The position numbers and the translations under genes were made by a program. This document shows positions 14,872-22,207 of a stretch of 64,000 nucleotides of DNA, piece by piece. The notes beneath the pieces are model-generated. The model ran no database searches, had not been told where the DNA came from, and saw only the letters and a list, made by a program, of their open reading frames with translations. The stretch comes from Lacticaseibacillus mingshuiensis. GTDB lineage: Bacteria; Bacillota; Bacilli; Lactobacillales; Lactobacillaceae. Location of the stretch: assembly GCF_016861785.1 (NCBI RefSeq), contig NZ_BOLS01000013.1:1-64000 (forward strand). The letters run 5' to 3'. Every line of letters starts with the position of its first letter. Within the stretch, counting starts at the first letter, position 1.

Positions 14872-15818
14872 GGGCGGGCCTCCTTGATCGGCTCGTAGTC
14901 GATCCCGTTTGCCTTCATCCAATCCGCCAGCGCCCACATCTGATCAGCGGTCGCGGTGATCCGGAACGCGCGGACAAATTTTCGTTCATCCTGCTTTGGC
15001 TCCGGCTCAAGTTCCATCTGTTCAACCGCCACGACTTCACCAGTCTCCGTATCGACCGTTTTTTCGCCGATCTGTTCCTGGTTCAATGCTGCGACCGCTG
15101 CGGCGGCCTCTGCGCGTTTCTGCGCTGCCTCCGCCTCTTGCTTCCGCTGCATCATCGCGGTGTCCATACGTGGGCGAATATCGACGAAGGACGTGTGATC
15201 GTCAATCTGGGCAAGCCAGCCGCTCGGGTCCATGTCGTTTGCCGCGGCATATGCCTTGACCGCCTCCCGATCAGCGATTACCTTCTTGGCGTGGTCCTGA
15301 ATGCCCAGGAGATCCTGGCCCAGTTCGCGGATAAATGTTGATTGTGACGTTGAAGCATTTAACCAAGTCGGCCGCACCGGAACGTTCGCCGGGTCGATGC
15401 CGTATTCCGGAGCCACTTCGTTGATCGTTTGCTCGACCATCTGCCGCTTACGTTCCCGGTCTTGTTCAGCAAGCGCCCCTGCGGCCGTATCGATCGGTTT
15501 AACGGCCTTATCGATGATGCCGATTAATTCATCGACCTTTTGCTTAAACGCGTCATACGGTTGTTCATACGTTTTATGGATCGAAATACGCCGATCGTTG
15601 ACCTGCTTCTTGAGCCCATTCAGTTTCGACTTGACCTTCTTGGCTTCCTTAACGGTTGCCTCGTTGACCTCCATCGACTCGAACTGTTGCGTATATTGCA
15701 ATAGTTGCGACTTGAGCTCGTCGAAGTGATCGAACTCGATTGTTGCCGGCGTATAGTCGACCGTGTACTTGATCTCGTCAACGGCCACCATAGACGTTCC
15801 GCTGTCATTAGTTGTCAT
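14868..15818 (-). CDS. DUF1351-like phage protein
   Basis: 316 residues starting MTTNDSGTSMVAVDEIKYTV. The N-terminal two thirds are a long charged coiled coil (DHFDELKSQLLQYTQQFESM ... NDRRISIHKTYEQPYDAFKQ), as in DUF1351 proteins that always sit next to phage recombinases. The C-terminus (RAFRITATADQMWALADWMK) is a small domain often found in such proteins. It probably assists the ERF pathway, which is inference from position. It overlaps the ERF start by 4 bp. Confidence 0.75.
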   Translation of the reverse strand: MTTNDSGTSMVAVDEIKYTVDYTPATIEFDHFDELKSQLLQYTQQFESMEVNEATVKEAKKVKSKLNGLKKQVNDRRISIHKTYEQPYDAFKQKVDELIGIIDKAVKPIDTAAGALAEQDRERKRQMVEQTINEVAPEYGIDPANVPVRPTWLNASTSQSTFIRELGQDLLGIQDHAKKVIADREAVKAYAAANDMDPSGWLAQIDDHTSFVDIRPRMDTAMMQRKQEAEAAQKRAEAAAAVAALNQEQIGEKTVDTETGEVVAVEQMELEPEPKQDERKFVRAFRITATADQMWALADWMKANGIDYEPIKEARP

Positions 15819-16110
15819 GTGGCATTGCCCCCAATTTCTGTTCTGCGTATTCTTGCAGGTCATAATCCGCCACGATGTCGCCGTATGCTGCGATAATCAT
15901 GTACTCGGCATCAGGATCCACCTCTTCGCCGCGCCAGTCCTTTTCGCCATCTCGCATCGTGTACCCGTCCATGCCGAACCATTTCTCGAGGTAGGCTGGA
16001 AGATCCTCAACAGACACCGTGTCGTCGAAGATGTCGAGGTACGGTTCCTTCCAGCGAAGCAAGTCATGGTTCTGCCAGTCCTTTTCAATTCCATACATTG
16101 ATGTGCTCAT
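15808..16110 (-). CDS. Uncharacterised acidic phage protein
   Basis: 100 residues (MSTSMYGIEKDWQNHDLLRW...), rich in Asp/Glu/Tyr/Trp, soluble, with EYMIIAAYGDIVADYDLQEY near the end. No family is recognised. ATG 16110 overlaps the preceding stop (TGATG), and the gene overlaps the DUF1351 gene by 11 bp. Acidic early phage proteins often mimic DNA or bind host regulators, but there is no specific sign of this here. Confidence 0.5.
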   Translation of the reverse strand: MSTSMYGIEKDWQNHDLLRWKEPYLDIFDDTVSVEDLPAYLEKWFGMDGYTMRDGEKDWRGEEVDPDAEYMIIAAYGDIVADYDLQEYAEQKLGAMPHDN

Positions 16111-16373
16111 CACTTCGCCGCCTTTCGCTCAAGGCCGCTACGTGCTACACTGAATGGGTAAATATTATTGTTAAAGTTCTTAGCTCCGGCGGTTGCCTCC
16201 GCTGGGGCTTTTTTTGCGTTCAGCTCGGCAATGTCTTGCTCCGTGTAGCCGAGTAGCTTCGCAGTGTGCTTGTTGTTTGCGAGTTTCTTGTCTACCCAGT
16301 CCATCAGCGGGCTTTCTGTCAGCGCCCACAGGCTGAATACGATTGCGATGATCCAGATCAAAATGTTCAGCAT
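16110..16373 (-). CDS. Small phage membrane-anchored protein
   Basis: 87 residues starting MLNILIWIIAIVFSLWALTE: one N-terminal membrane segment (2-20), then a soluble part with HTAKLLGYTEQDIAELNAKK. GGAGG lies eight bases before ATG. Its 3' third (KNFNNNIYPF region) is unusually AT-rich because a + strand promoter and terminator-like hairpin overlap it. Function unknown. Confidence 0.55.
   Translation of the reverse strand: MLNILIWIIAIVFSLWALTESPLMDWVDKKLANNKHTAKLLGYTEQDIAELNAKKAPAEATAGAKNFNNNIYPFSVARSGLERKAAK
16158..16215 (+). ncRNA. Candidate antisense short RNA
   Basis: On the + strand, TTTCGC (16123-16128), 17 bases and TACACT (16146-16151, with TGC before it) form a weak promoter. About 25 AT-rich bases follow, then a 10-bp GC stem (16183-16192 with 16199-16208) and seven T. 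The unit lies wholly inside a minus-strand gene. A similar arrangement is seen at 9161-9217. Transcription is not proven. Confidence 0.35.
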
Positions 16374-16378
16374 TTTTG

Positions 16379-16669
16379 TTACCTCCAATTGTGCGTTGTC
16401 ATGTACTCATCAACCGCGCGCGGCCAATACCGGCGCTGGGTTCCGTTCGGGTAGCTGGGAAAGCTCGGGTCATCCAGAATGGCGCTCAGGTTGTCACCCT
16501 CGGAGATGCGGAGCATCTTTGAAGCCTCAGCACGCGTCATGCCTTTCTGCGGCACCAGCTCCCGAACCGCCTCTTTGACTAGCTTCGGCAGCTCAGGGCG
16601 CAACTGCTCGGCGACCAGCTTCGCCAGCTCTTTGGTGAACTCATAGTTCGCCGTTGTCACGATGTCCAT
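16379..16669 (-). CDS. Helix-turn-helix/excisionase-like phage protein
   Basis: 96 residues from ATG 16669 (GGGGG seven bases upstream). The N-terminal helical part (ELAKLVAEQLRPELPKLVKE) precedes a winged-helix-like segment GMTRAEASKMLRISEG ... SFPSYPNGTQRRYWPRAVDE, a layout seen in excisionase or MerR-type DNA-binding domains of phage early genes. It may regulate early transcription or aid replication. It is not next to the integrase, so an Xis role is uncertain. Confidence 0.6.
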   Translation of the reverse strand: MDIVTTANYEFTKELAKLVAEQLRPELPKLVKEAVRELVPQKGMTRAEASKMLRISEGDNLSAILDDPSFPSYPNGTQRRYWPRAVDEYMTTHNWR

Positions 16670-16671
16670 GT

Positions 16672-17133
16672 TCAAGCCCCCTCAAGATCCCAATCTTCCA
16701 AGATAGCTGCCAGATACGATTGCTCGGATCCAATCTGTTCTGACAGCTCCTTGACGTATCGCTCGACCGCTTCGCGATCATCCATCGTCCGTGCGCCCCG
16801 GCGCTTGCTCAGCACCAGCAGGATCTGATTGTCGAGCCGCTTCCGGTCGTCCGCTTCTTTCTCTGTTGAGAAATAGTGTGCCTGCGGCGTGTCCTCGATG
16901 CTCTTGTCTTCCACGATCTTCAACCCAACCAGCGCCAGGCCAGCTTCCAACTTGAAACGATATTCGCCAATGACCTTCGCCACCCGGATCAGCATTAATT
17001 CTGGGATCGACCCCCGGGCACTCCAGTTGCTCATTGCCGACTGACTGATGTGGATCTCCTGCGCCAGCGTCACCTTACTTATACCGGTGCGATCTAAGGC
17101 ATTTTCAAATTGCTTGATAATGTTTGAAGTCAA
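16672..17133 (-). CDS. XRE-type regulator with long C-terminal region
   Basis: 153 residues. TTG 17133 is used as start: AGGAGG precedes it by nine bases and no ATG fits. The N-terminal helix-turn-helix (ISKVTLAQEIHISQSAMSNW ... IPELMLIRVAKVIGEY) is clear. The rest is charged and helical, with DDREAVERYVKELSEQIG. It is likely an early-gene regulator. It is encoded immediately before the excisionase-like gene with 2 bp between. Confidence 0.65.
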   Translation of the reverse strand: MTSNIIKQFENALDRTGISKVTLAQEIHISQSAMSNWSARGSIPELMLIRVAKVIGEYRFKLEAGLALVGLKIVEDKSIEDTPQAHYFSTEKEADDRKRLDNQILLVLSKRRGARTMDDREAVERYVKELSEQIGSEQSYLAAILEDWDLEGA

Positions 17134-17195
17134 AATTCCATCCCTCCTTTGGGTATTCCGTACCGCCAAATTCACGCTTGTTTGCGTGACAATAA

Positions 17196-17366
17196 TTAAA
17201 GAGCAAGCCCCGCATCCGCAAAGGCTTCGCTGACCATTTGATCCAGTTCGTTCTTGGTCAGCAGGTAGAACTTCTGCAACCCCTCATCGCTCAGCATCTC
17301 AAGCTGCGTGCGAGTAACATCCGGCTTCAACTTGGTGATTGCTTCGTAGTACCGTTCGCGGTTCAT
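17196..17366 (-). CDS. 56-residue phage protein
   Basis: MNRERYYEAITKLKPDVTRT, then QLEMLSDEGLQKFYLLTKNE and a helical end. AGGGGGTGAGTTT precedes ATG, and its ATG overlaps the preceding stop. It is all-helical and soluble. Function unknown. Confidence 0.5.
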   Translation of the reverse strand: MNRERYYEAITKLKPDVTRTQLEMLSDEGLQKFYLLTKNELDQMVSEAFADAGLAL

Positions 17367-17701
17367 AAACTCACCCCCTTCAGTAGCTGCTTGTATTGCT
17401 CAAACAACTTTCTGGCTTCCGGTACCTGCTCATCCGTCAGGCCCGCCATACTGCGTAGGCCGAGAATGAAGCGCGCAATCGAGTTAAAGCCTTCAACCAG
17501 CCTATAAGCCCCCGTAGAGCCGTCTGTATACTTGGCCGCGTAGATGATGCGTAGCTCAGACTTCACATCATCCTTGAAGGCTTTGGCCTCAGGATTGAAG
17601 CCGCCGGTTGGTGATAGTTCGCTTCGCATTTCGCGGCGAAAGTCCTGGTCATTGAGCAGATCTTTGAACGCTGCCTTTAGTTCCTCTCGTGTTGCTTCCA
17701 T
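17363..17701 (-). CDS. Uncharacterised helical phage protein
   Basis: 112 residues (MEATREELKAAFKDLLNDQD...), helical, with DDVKSELRIIYAAKYTDGS in the centre and a helical tail. It starts at the stop of the XRE gene at 17701-17904 (1-bp overlap) and ends on the 56-residue gene. No family recognised. Confidence 0.5.
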   Translation of the reverse strand: MEATREELKAAFKDLLNDQDFRREMRSELSPTGGFNPEAKAFKDDVKSELRIIYAAKYTDGSTGAYRLVEGFNSIARFILGLRSMAGLTDEQVPEARKLFEQYKQLLKGVSL

Positions 17702-17904
17702 CAGTTCTTCACCTCCGTTCCCATCAGGTCCTCAACCGTGATGTTGAGCGTGATCGCCAGTCGTTTGAGCGTATTCCAAGACGGATCAGTGCCACGCTCA
17801 ATGGCACTGATGGTGGTCTGTGGAACACCGCTAATGTCTGCTAGGTCTACTTGCGACATGCGGGCCCGTTTCCGATATTCGCGTACTAGATCGCTTGCCT
17901 TCAT
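17701..17904 (-). CDS. Small XRE-type (Cro-like) regulator of the second switch
   Basis: 67 residues, essentially one helix-turn-helix: RKRARMSQVDLADISGVPQT, then TISAIERGTDPSWNTLKRLA and NITVEDLMG. It is transcribed away from the XRE gene at 18058, and the two share a 153-bp intergenic region with an inverted repeat. This makes a second repressor/Cro-like pair in addition to that at 20 kb. Confidence 0.75.
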   Translation of the reverse strand: MKASDLVREYRKRARMSQVDLADISGVPQTTISAIERGTDPSWNTLKRLAITLNITVEDLMGTEVKN

Positions 17905-17954
17905 AAATCCACCTTCTTTCGGTTAGTAACATTTTGCCATCTTACAGCAATATA

Positions 17955-17993
17955 TTAGCACAACGTGGCTGCTGGTCAACAACATTGTGCTAA
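17955..17993. promoter_or_regulatory. Inverted-repeat operator between divergent XRE genes
   Basis: TTAGCACAA (17955-17963) and TTGTGCTAA (17985-17993) are perfect 9-bp arms 21 bases apart. Related half sites (AACATTTTGCCAT and AAATGCCATAAAA) flank them. The centre of the divergent promoter region is the expected place for repressor binding. It is unrelated in sequence to the operators at 20.2 kb. Confidence 0.55.
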
Positions 17994-18057
17994 AATGCCA
18001 TAAAATTCTGGTAGCTTGGTACACTTTGCTCATAGAAATCTTGAAAGGAGCCTTGCT

Positions 18058-18408
18058 GTGGAATATCAAGATAATCTGATAAGTCGTCGGCTCGAACAGA
18101 TACTTGAAGAACGAAATCTCACCGCTAATCGTCTGGCGATGTTAGCAGGCGTTTCCCAATCCTCAGTTAGTGCGATTATCAACTTACGATCCGTTAACCC
18201 CGGCGTAGTGACTCTTGCAAGAATCGCAGACGGCCTCGGAATGTCCCTCACGGAGCTCCTAGACTTTCCGCCGTACAACATCCGCCCAGATGGCACCAGC
18301 GCCGCCAAGCAACGCGACAAGTGGGAACAACTGGGCGATGCACTCACCCCCGAGGAACAGGAGCGCGTGCGGCGGATACTGGCCGGGAATAACAAGATCG
18401 AAAAATGA
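18058..18408 (+). CDS. XRE-type repressor of a + strand island
   Basis: 116 residues from GTG 18058 (AAGGAG seven bases before). Helix-turn-helix: RRLEQILEERNLTANRLAML, then AGVSQSSVSAIINLRSVNPG and MSLTELLDFPPYN. The C-terminus is charged, with LGDALTPEEQERVRRILAGN. It is the first gene of a three-gene + strand group lying between the minus-strand antirepressor and the rest of the early operon. Confidence 0.75.
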   Translation: MEYQDNLISRRLEQILEERNLTANRLAMLAGVSQSSVSAIINLRSVNPGVVTLARIADGLGMSLTELLDFPPYNIRPDGTSAAKQRDKWEQLGDALTPEEQERVRRILAGNNKIEK

Positions 18409-18480
18409 GGTGCCAAACGAGAAGCGTCCCCGCGTTTCTCGAAGTTTTGTTGTCAACTCATTTTGAATAGAGAGGTATCA

Positions 18481-18771
18481 ATGTTGGAATACGAACCTGC
18501 TAGTGCTTTTTTGGCACAAGTGAAATTGCAAGATATGCCAGTTGTCAGTGGGAGCTTGATTACCCGTTTTTTTGAAATTGCAGACGCCCATCATTGGAGC
18601 AAATTCGACATAACAATCAGACTAACCGACACGGCTAAAAAATCCTTGATGAGCGCACTGTCGTCTACCGCCCCAATCTCTATTTACTCGGTTACCTCAT
18701 GGTGTGCTTCCCTCAACATCAGCGTGCGCGACTTCTTCGACTTCCCCCCTTACAACGAGGTGGAGAAATGA
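18481..18771 (+). CDS. Degenerate XRE-like paralogue
   Basis: 96 residues. From about residue 20 the sequence follows the preceding XRE protein: SGSLITRFFEIADAHHWSKF aligns to QDNLISRRLEQILEERNLTA, and both end in SLTELLDFPPYN/SVRDFFDFPPYN-type motifs. The recognition-helix region has lost the usual Q...S residues (TDTAKKSLMSALSSTAPIS). It could act as a dimerising modulator rather than a DNA binder. GAGAGG precedes ATG. Confidence 0.55.
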   Translation: MLEYEPASAFLAQVKLQDMPVVSGSLITRFFEIADAHHWSKFDITIRLTDTAKKSLMSALSSTAPISIYSVTSWCASLNISVRDFFDFPPYNEVEK

Positions 18772-18786
18772 AAGGAGGTGATTAAA

Positions 18787-19014
18787 ATGTGGGACGTAAC
18801 CTTCATAAATACCCAGACCGGTTTGCCTAAGACCATTCCTGATGTAATTTCGATCGTTGCAAAAATGGGAGACAAAACTGAGAAACTTAATCCGCAGACT
18901 CTCGTTCACGAAAAATCAAGACTACGTGGATATTCGTTTACGGTCTTCACAGCCAACGACGATCCATTTTCACTAGGCACTAACTGGATTCCAGAAAGCG
19001 CTGATGGTGACTAA
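18787..19014 (+). CDS. Uncharacterised small protein of the + strand island
   Basis: 75 residues starting MWDVTFINTQTGLPKTIPDV after a very strong AAGGAGGTGATTAAA. It is strand-rich, with a basic stretch HEKSRLRGYSFTVF. The gene is convergent with the minus-strand gene ending at 19011 (4-bp overlap of ends). The strong ribosome site suggests high translation. Function unknown; a superinfection role is only a possibility. Confidence 0.5.
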   Translation: MWDVTFINTQTGLPKTIPDVISIVAKMGDKTEKLNPQTLVHEKSRLRGYSFTVFTANDDPFSLGTNWIPESADGD

Positions 19015-19226
19015 TCTTTCGGGGCATCCTTCGGGGTGTCCCTTGTGTTTACAAGCACCATCGTTACCAATGTGCCGAATGTTTTAGAAACGTCGTCATC
19101 GTCGTGCAAGGATGCAACTAATATGTGCTGTATCTTTTCGTTCCCTGCCTTTAGTTCTCTGGTGATATCAGCGGAGAGCTCTTCCCAGCCTTGGACCCGC
19201 CTCTCGTCGTGTTCTCTCTTGTTCAT
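19011..19226 (-). CDS. Uncharacterised small phage protein
   Basis: 71 residues (MNKREHDERRVQGWEELSAD...), a charged helical N-terminal part, then HILVASLHDDDDVSKTFGTL and a hydrophobic strand. It overlaps the antirepressor stop by 4 bp and ends convergently with the + strand island. No family recognised. Confidence 0.5.
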   Translation of the reverse strand: MNKREHDERRVQGWEELSADITRELKAGNEKIQHILVASLHDDDDVSKTFGTLVTMVLVNTRDTPKDAPKD

Positions 19227-19930
19227 TTGACTGCCTCCTCGCCAGCGCCCAGCAGCAGATTAAATGCGCTGCGTCCCTGCGGAGTGATCAGGGTCTGCGG
19301 GTAGCCCATCTTGTTGTCCTTGATGGTGAAGTAAGTGTTGGCATATGCCGCCCGAGGCTTGATGTACTTGTGCGCGTCGCGGTAGACGAAGCCCTGGTCA
19401 ATTAGCCAGGTGATAAATTCATTCTGGCGATGGCCTAGCATCTTGGCGGTGTCACGGAAGTTGGTCAGCGTATTGCGCTCGACCAGGTCATCGAAGTAGG
19501 CGGCCTTTGGTGTCATGAGAGCGACGTTCGCATTCAGCGATCGGTTCTCTACTTTGAGTTGCGCGTTCTCATCCTTGAGGTACTCATAGCCGCGCTTGAT
19601 AACTTCCTTCGGGTCATTCCACTTACGCTCTACCTCGATGAAGTAGGCACGGAACGCTGCGCCCTTTTGCGTCTTGCTCATGAGTGCTAGGTTCTTGGCC
19701 ATGTCTACCGTGATGGCATAGTCATCAAATCGGCGTTCCGTACCGTTGCCGCTTCGAACGACCGTACCTTGAGGTACACTCGTAAAATCAGTTCCATCTA
19801 CGAATCCGGTGAAGTTCTGTTCGACCCACTGGCTGAACCGCTTCTTCAACTCCAGCCCCTTGTATAGCTCTCGTGCTGACACAACTTGCTCGTGCCGTGC
19901 ATTGACGACTACTTTGATCAATTCGTTCAT
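19223..19930 (-). CDS. Phage antirepressor (AntA/AntB plus KilA-C)
   Basis: 235 residues in two domains. Residues 15-90 are the AntA/AntB domain (VVSARELYKGLELKKRFSQW ... FDDYAITVDMAKNLALMSKT). Residues 125-235 are KilA-C (NVALMTPKAAYFDDLVERNT ... KMLGHRQNEFITWLIDQGFV ... TPQGRSAFNLLL). Such proteins inactivate or bypass the repressor during induction. It is encoded directly after the Cro-like gene. A copy of the operator half site lies just before its start (19953-19963). Confidence 0.9.
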   Translation of the reverse strand: MNELIKVVVNARHEQVVSARELYKGLELKKRFSQWVEQNFTGFVDGTDFTSVPQGTVVRSGNGTERRFDDYAITVDMAKNLALMSKTQKGAAFRAYFIEVERKWNDPKEVIKRGYEYLKDENAQLKVENRSLNANVALMTPKAAYFDDLVERNTLTNFRDTAKMLGHRQNEFITWLIDQGFVYRDAHKYIKPRAAYANTYFTIKDNKMGYPQTLITPQGRSAFNLLLGAGEEAVK

Positions 19931-20163
19931 TTGACTGCCTCCTGTCTTGGCGACGTTTTGTAGCTAAATGCTGCAAAAAAAATTTCTTCCTTGGGAGCTC
20001 CCAAAATATCTTCAATATGTTGCATTGCCGCTGGCTTTGGGTTTCGATAGCCTCGCTCCCATGCATCAACGGTTTTGGGTGACACGCCCAGCATTTTTGC
20101 AAATGAATCGGAAGAAATATTCTTTTGTTTCCTTAATTGCTTAAGCTTATTCAAAGTAATCAC
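19927..20163 (-). CDS. Cro-like XRE regulator
   Basis: 78 residues: MITLNKLKQLRKQKNISSDS, then FAKMLGVSPKTVDAWERGYRNP, a helix-turn-helix very similar to that of the divergent CI-like protein (GVSPKTIGTWERGTREP). It is the first gene of the lytic transcript and probably binds the same operators. The RBS is the GGAGGTGATTACTTTG stretch upstream. Confidence 0.85.
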   Translation of the reverse strand: MITLNKLKQLRKQKNISSDSFAKMLGVSPKTVDAWERGYRNPKPAAMQHIEDILGAPKEEIFFAAFSYKTSPRQEAVK

Positions 20164-20169
20164 CTCCCG

Positions 20170-20275
20170 CTACGTTTCGTAGCCTTTCGATATTTCTAAT
20201 ATAAAACTACAAAACGTATCTGTCAACATAAATTGCTACAATTTGTGCGTGTTAATTTTTTGCTACGCTTTGTAG
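20170..20275. promoter_or_regulatory. CI/Cro operator region with four related sites
   Basis: Four 13-base sites fit CTACNNNNNGTAG, two of them perfectly and two imperfectly: CTACGTTTCGTAG (20170-20182), CTACAAAACGTAT (20207-20219), CTACAATTTGTGC (20236-20248) and CTACGCTTTGTAG (20263-20275). They fill the AT-rich gap between the divergent cro-like and cI-like genes. The recognition helices of the two proteins are nearly identical, which fits shared sites. Confidence 0.8.
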
Positions 20276-20300
20276 TATTTAATCAATAGGAGGTTACACT

Positions 20301-20738
20301 ATGTTCGGACAACGGCTACATGATTTGCGAACTGAAAATGCCTACACCCAAGAAACTCTGGGCGAAAAGCTTGGCGTATCTCCTAAGACGATCGGTACTT
20401 GGGAGCGCGGTACGAGAGAGCCACCGATGAAGGCTATTGATAGACTCGCAAAACTTTTCGATGTTTCTGCTGACTATCTGATGGGCCGCTCTGATAAGCG
20501 TCACTATTATTCCCTCACTGAGAAGGACCAGAAGTCCATCGACGAAGAGCTAGAGCGTATCATCAACGGGCTAGACGACAAGTCAGGCGTCAACTTCTTC
20601 AAAAACGATGCCGAGATTTCAGATCACGATCGCGAGTTGCTGGTTGCCTCACTGCGCAGCTCTCTCGCCTTGGCTCACGAGATGGCCAAGAAGAGCTTCA
20701 CGCCAAAGAAGTATCGCGGCTCCGAGTCCGGGGACTAA
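20301..20738 (+). CDS. CI-like phage repressor (XRE)
   Basis: 145 residues. The N-terminal helix-turn-helix is MFGQRLHDLRTENAYTQETL, then GEKLGVSPKTIGTWERGTRE and SADYLMGRSD. The C-terminal half is helical (EKDQKSIDEELERIINGLDD ... HDRELLVASLRSSLALAHEM) and has no LexA-type Ser/Lys protease domain. Inactivation is therefore likely by the ImmA-type protease encoded next and/or the antirepressor, not by self-cleavage. AGGAGG precedes ATG. Confidence 0.85.
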   Translation: MFGQRLHDLRTENAYTQETLGEKLGVSPKTIGTWERGTREPPMKAIDRLAKLFDVSADYLMGRSDKRHYYSLTEKDQKSIDEELERIINGLDDKSGVNFFKNDAEISDHDRELLVASLRSSLALAHEMAKKSFTPKKYRGSESGD

Positions 20739-20750
20739 GAAGGTGGCCAA

Positions 20751-21197
20751 ATGCGATACGAAGCAGAGTCGGCCATCGTCAAAGCACGCAGCATCATCAA
20801 CCGATACAATACCCGGGACCCTTGGACTGTTGCCGAGTATTTGCCCGGCGTCCAGGTTGTTAAGCGAGACCTCGGTGCAAACATCATGGGCTATACTCTC
20901 GTAGCGGCAAGAAGAGCCATCATTAACCTAAGCACGGCGCAGAGCTATTCAAGTGCCTCTGGCGTCCTGGCACACGAATTGGGGCACTCACAGCTAACAC
21001 GGTCCGCGGACACTAATTACTTCTATCGGAATGCATCCGTGGCACGAACCGGCTCAGCCGAATACATTGCCAACTGTTTCATGTTTCAGTTTATGTTTGG
21101 CGACCGCGGTGGCATTAACCCATTGAACTACGATCAGATTCTCGAGGAGTACGAGCTTCCGCAGTGGATGGTACGATACTTTGAACTCATTAGATGA
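20751..21197 (+). CDS. ImmA/IrrE-type metallopeptidase
   Basis: 148 residues with the zinc motif HELGHSQL (about residue 75) and the downstream SAEYIANCFMFQFM helix that supplies the third ligand (Glu). In ICEBs1 and related phages ImmA cuts the ImmR/CI-type repressor upon SOS or quorum signals. It lies 12 bp after the CI-like gene, as in those modules, so this repressor is the probable substrate. Confidence 0.85.
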   Translation: MRYEAESAIVKARSIINRYNTRDPWTVAEYLPGVQVVKRDLGANIMGYTLVAARRAIINLSTAQSYSSASGVLAHELGHSQLTRSADTNYFYRNASVARTGSAEYIANCFMFQFMFGDRGGINPLNYDQILEEYELPQWMVRYFELIR

Positions 21198-21252
21198 GCT
21201 ACGTCCAAATACTGACGACGGTAAAAGCTGAATACTCAAAAGGGACGATATC

Positions 21253-22011
21253 ATGCACGTATGCATTGTTGATGGAGAAAAAATTGGCGCTTTAACTGGA
21301 TCTGTCAAAATATCTGACGGCGGTTTTGTATGTCGCTCCCATTGGAAGTCAATGAAACTAAATACCACCACAGATACAGTGAAAATTGCCCCGCTCCTAA
21401 CCTCAGATGACATTAAGCTGATTTTATCGGGAGTCATGGATGGACATGCCTATATTGAAGCGAAGTCTGGTCAGAATGAGCGCCGCAGCCGGATACAGAA
21501 ACAATTTGCCGATGCTGGGGTCTCTGATATTTGGGGAACAAAAAAAGAAGTACAGGCACTTCCTGACATAATCAGGGATAATGAAACCATTAAATACGCC
21601 ACGAGTGGCGTCGCGGACGGTAATACAGTGCTTATGGTCTCTACTGACCAGCGCGTTCTCTTTATTGACAAAGGCCTCCTCTACGGTATCAAGTCTACAG
21701 AGATACCGCTGAACATGGTCAATGCCATCTCGTATTCGAAGGGGTTGATGCTAGGCTCAATCACTATCACAAACGGAGCAACGGTGACCCGCATCGAAAA
21801 CGTTAACAAGAAAACCGCATTATTGATGGTCCAATCAATAAACGACGCTCGCGAAGGAGCATCTCACCCAAGACAGACGAGCAATCATGCCGGGTCCCCA
21901 GAAAGTCAAACGTTGGCCGACGAAATTCGTGAACTTAAAGCACTGGCTGATGACCGCATCATCACGCAAGATGAGTTTAACGCCAAGAAGAGGAAGCTGC
22001 TCGGGCTGTAA
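21253..22011 (+). CDS. PH-domain/SHOCT protein with degenerate zinc-finger N-terminus
   Basis: 252 residues. Residues 1-35 (CIVDGEKIGALTGSVKISDG, then GFVCRSHWKSM) resemble the short Cys-rich N-terminus of DUF4428-type proteins, but one Cys of each usual pair is missing. Residues 105-195 look like a bacterial PH-like domain (NTVLMVSTDQRVLFIDKGLL ... NMVNAISYSKG). The end (LADEIRELKALADDRIITQD, then EFNAKKRKLLGL) is a typical SHOCT helix pair. Such proteins are frequent in prophage lysogeny modules. No defined function. Confidence 0.7.
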   Translation: MHVCIVDGEKIGALTGSVKISDGGFVCRSHWKSMKLNTTTDTVKIAPLLTSDDIKLILSGVMDGHAYIEAKSGQNERRSRIQKQFADAGVSDIWGTKKEVQALPDIIRDNETIKYATSGVADGNTVLMVSTDQRVLFIDKGLLYGIKSTEIPLNMVNAISYSKGLMLGSITITNGATVTRIENVNKKTALLMVQSINDAREGASHPRQTSNHAGSPESQTLADEIRELKALADDRIITQDEFNAKKRKLLGL

Positions 22012-22091
22012 GCCGTCAGAAGCCCAAATGCCGACGAACATATTGAAGGAATCTTGATATGAAAATGGACTATCCCAATATCTACGCAACA

Positions 22092-22126
22092 AGCGCTGCC
22101 AGGTTCTCTATGGAACCGGCAGCGCT
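22092..22126. other. Strong 14-bp hairpin between lysogeny genes
   Basis: AGCGCTGCC/GGCAGCGCT plus inner GGTTC/GAACC around a TCTATG loop, with one bulged A. It is followed on the + strand by ATAAAAAGG rather than a T run, so it is not a standard terminator. It may protect or attenuate the transcript between the SHOCT and cytochrome b5-like genes. Confidence 0.45.
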
Positions 22127-22207
22127 ATAAAAAGGTAAATTGCTAATATGACGGCACAGACCGCTGCGGCGATTACCGGCAACAATTTAACATTGGAGGT
22201 CATCAGT

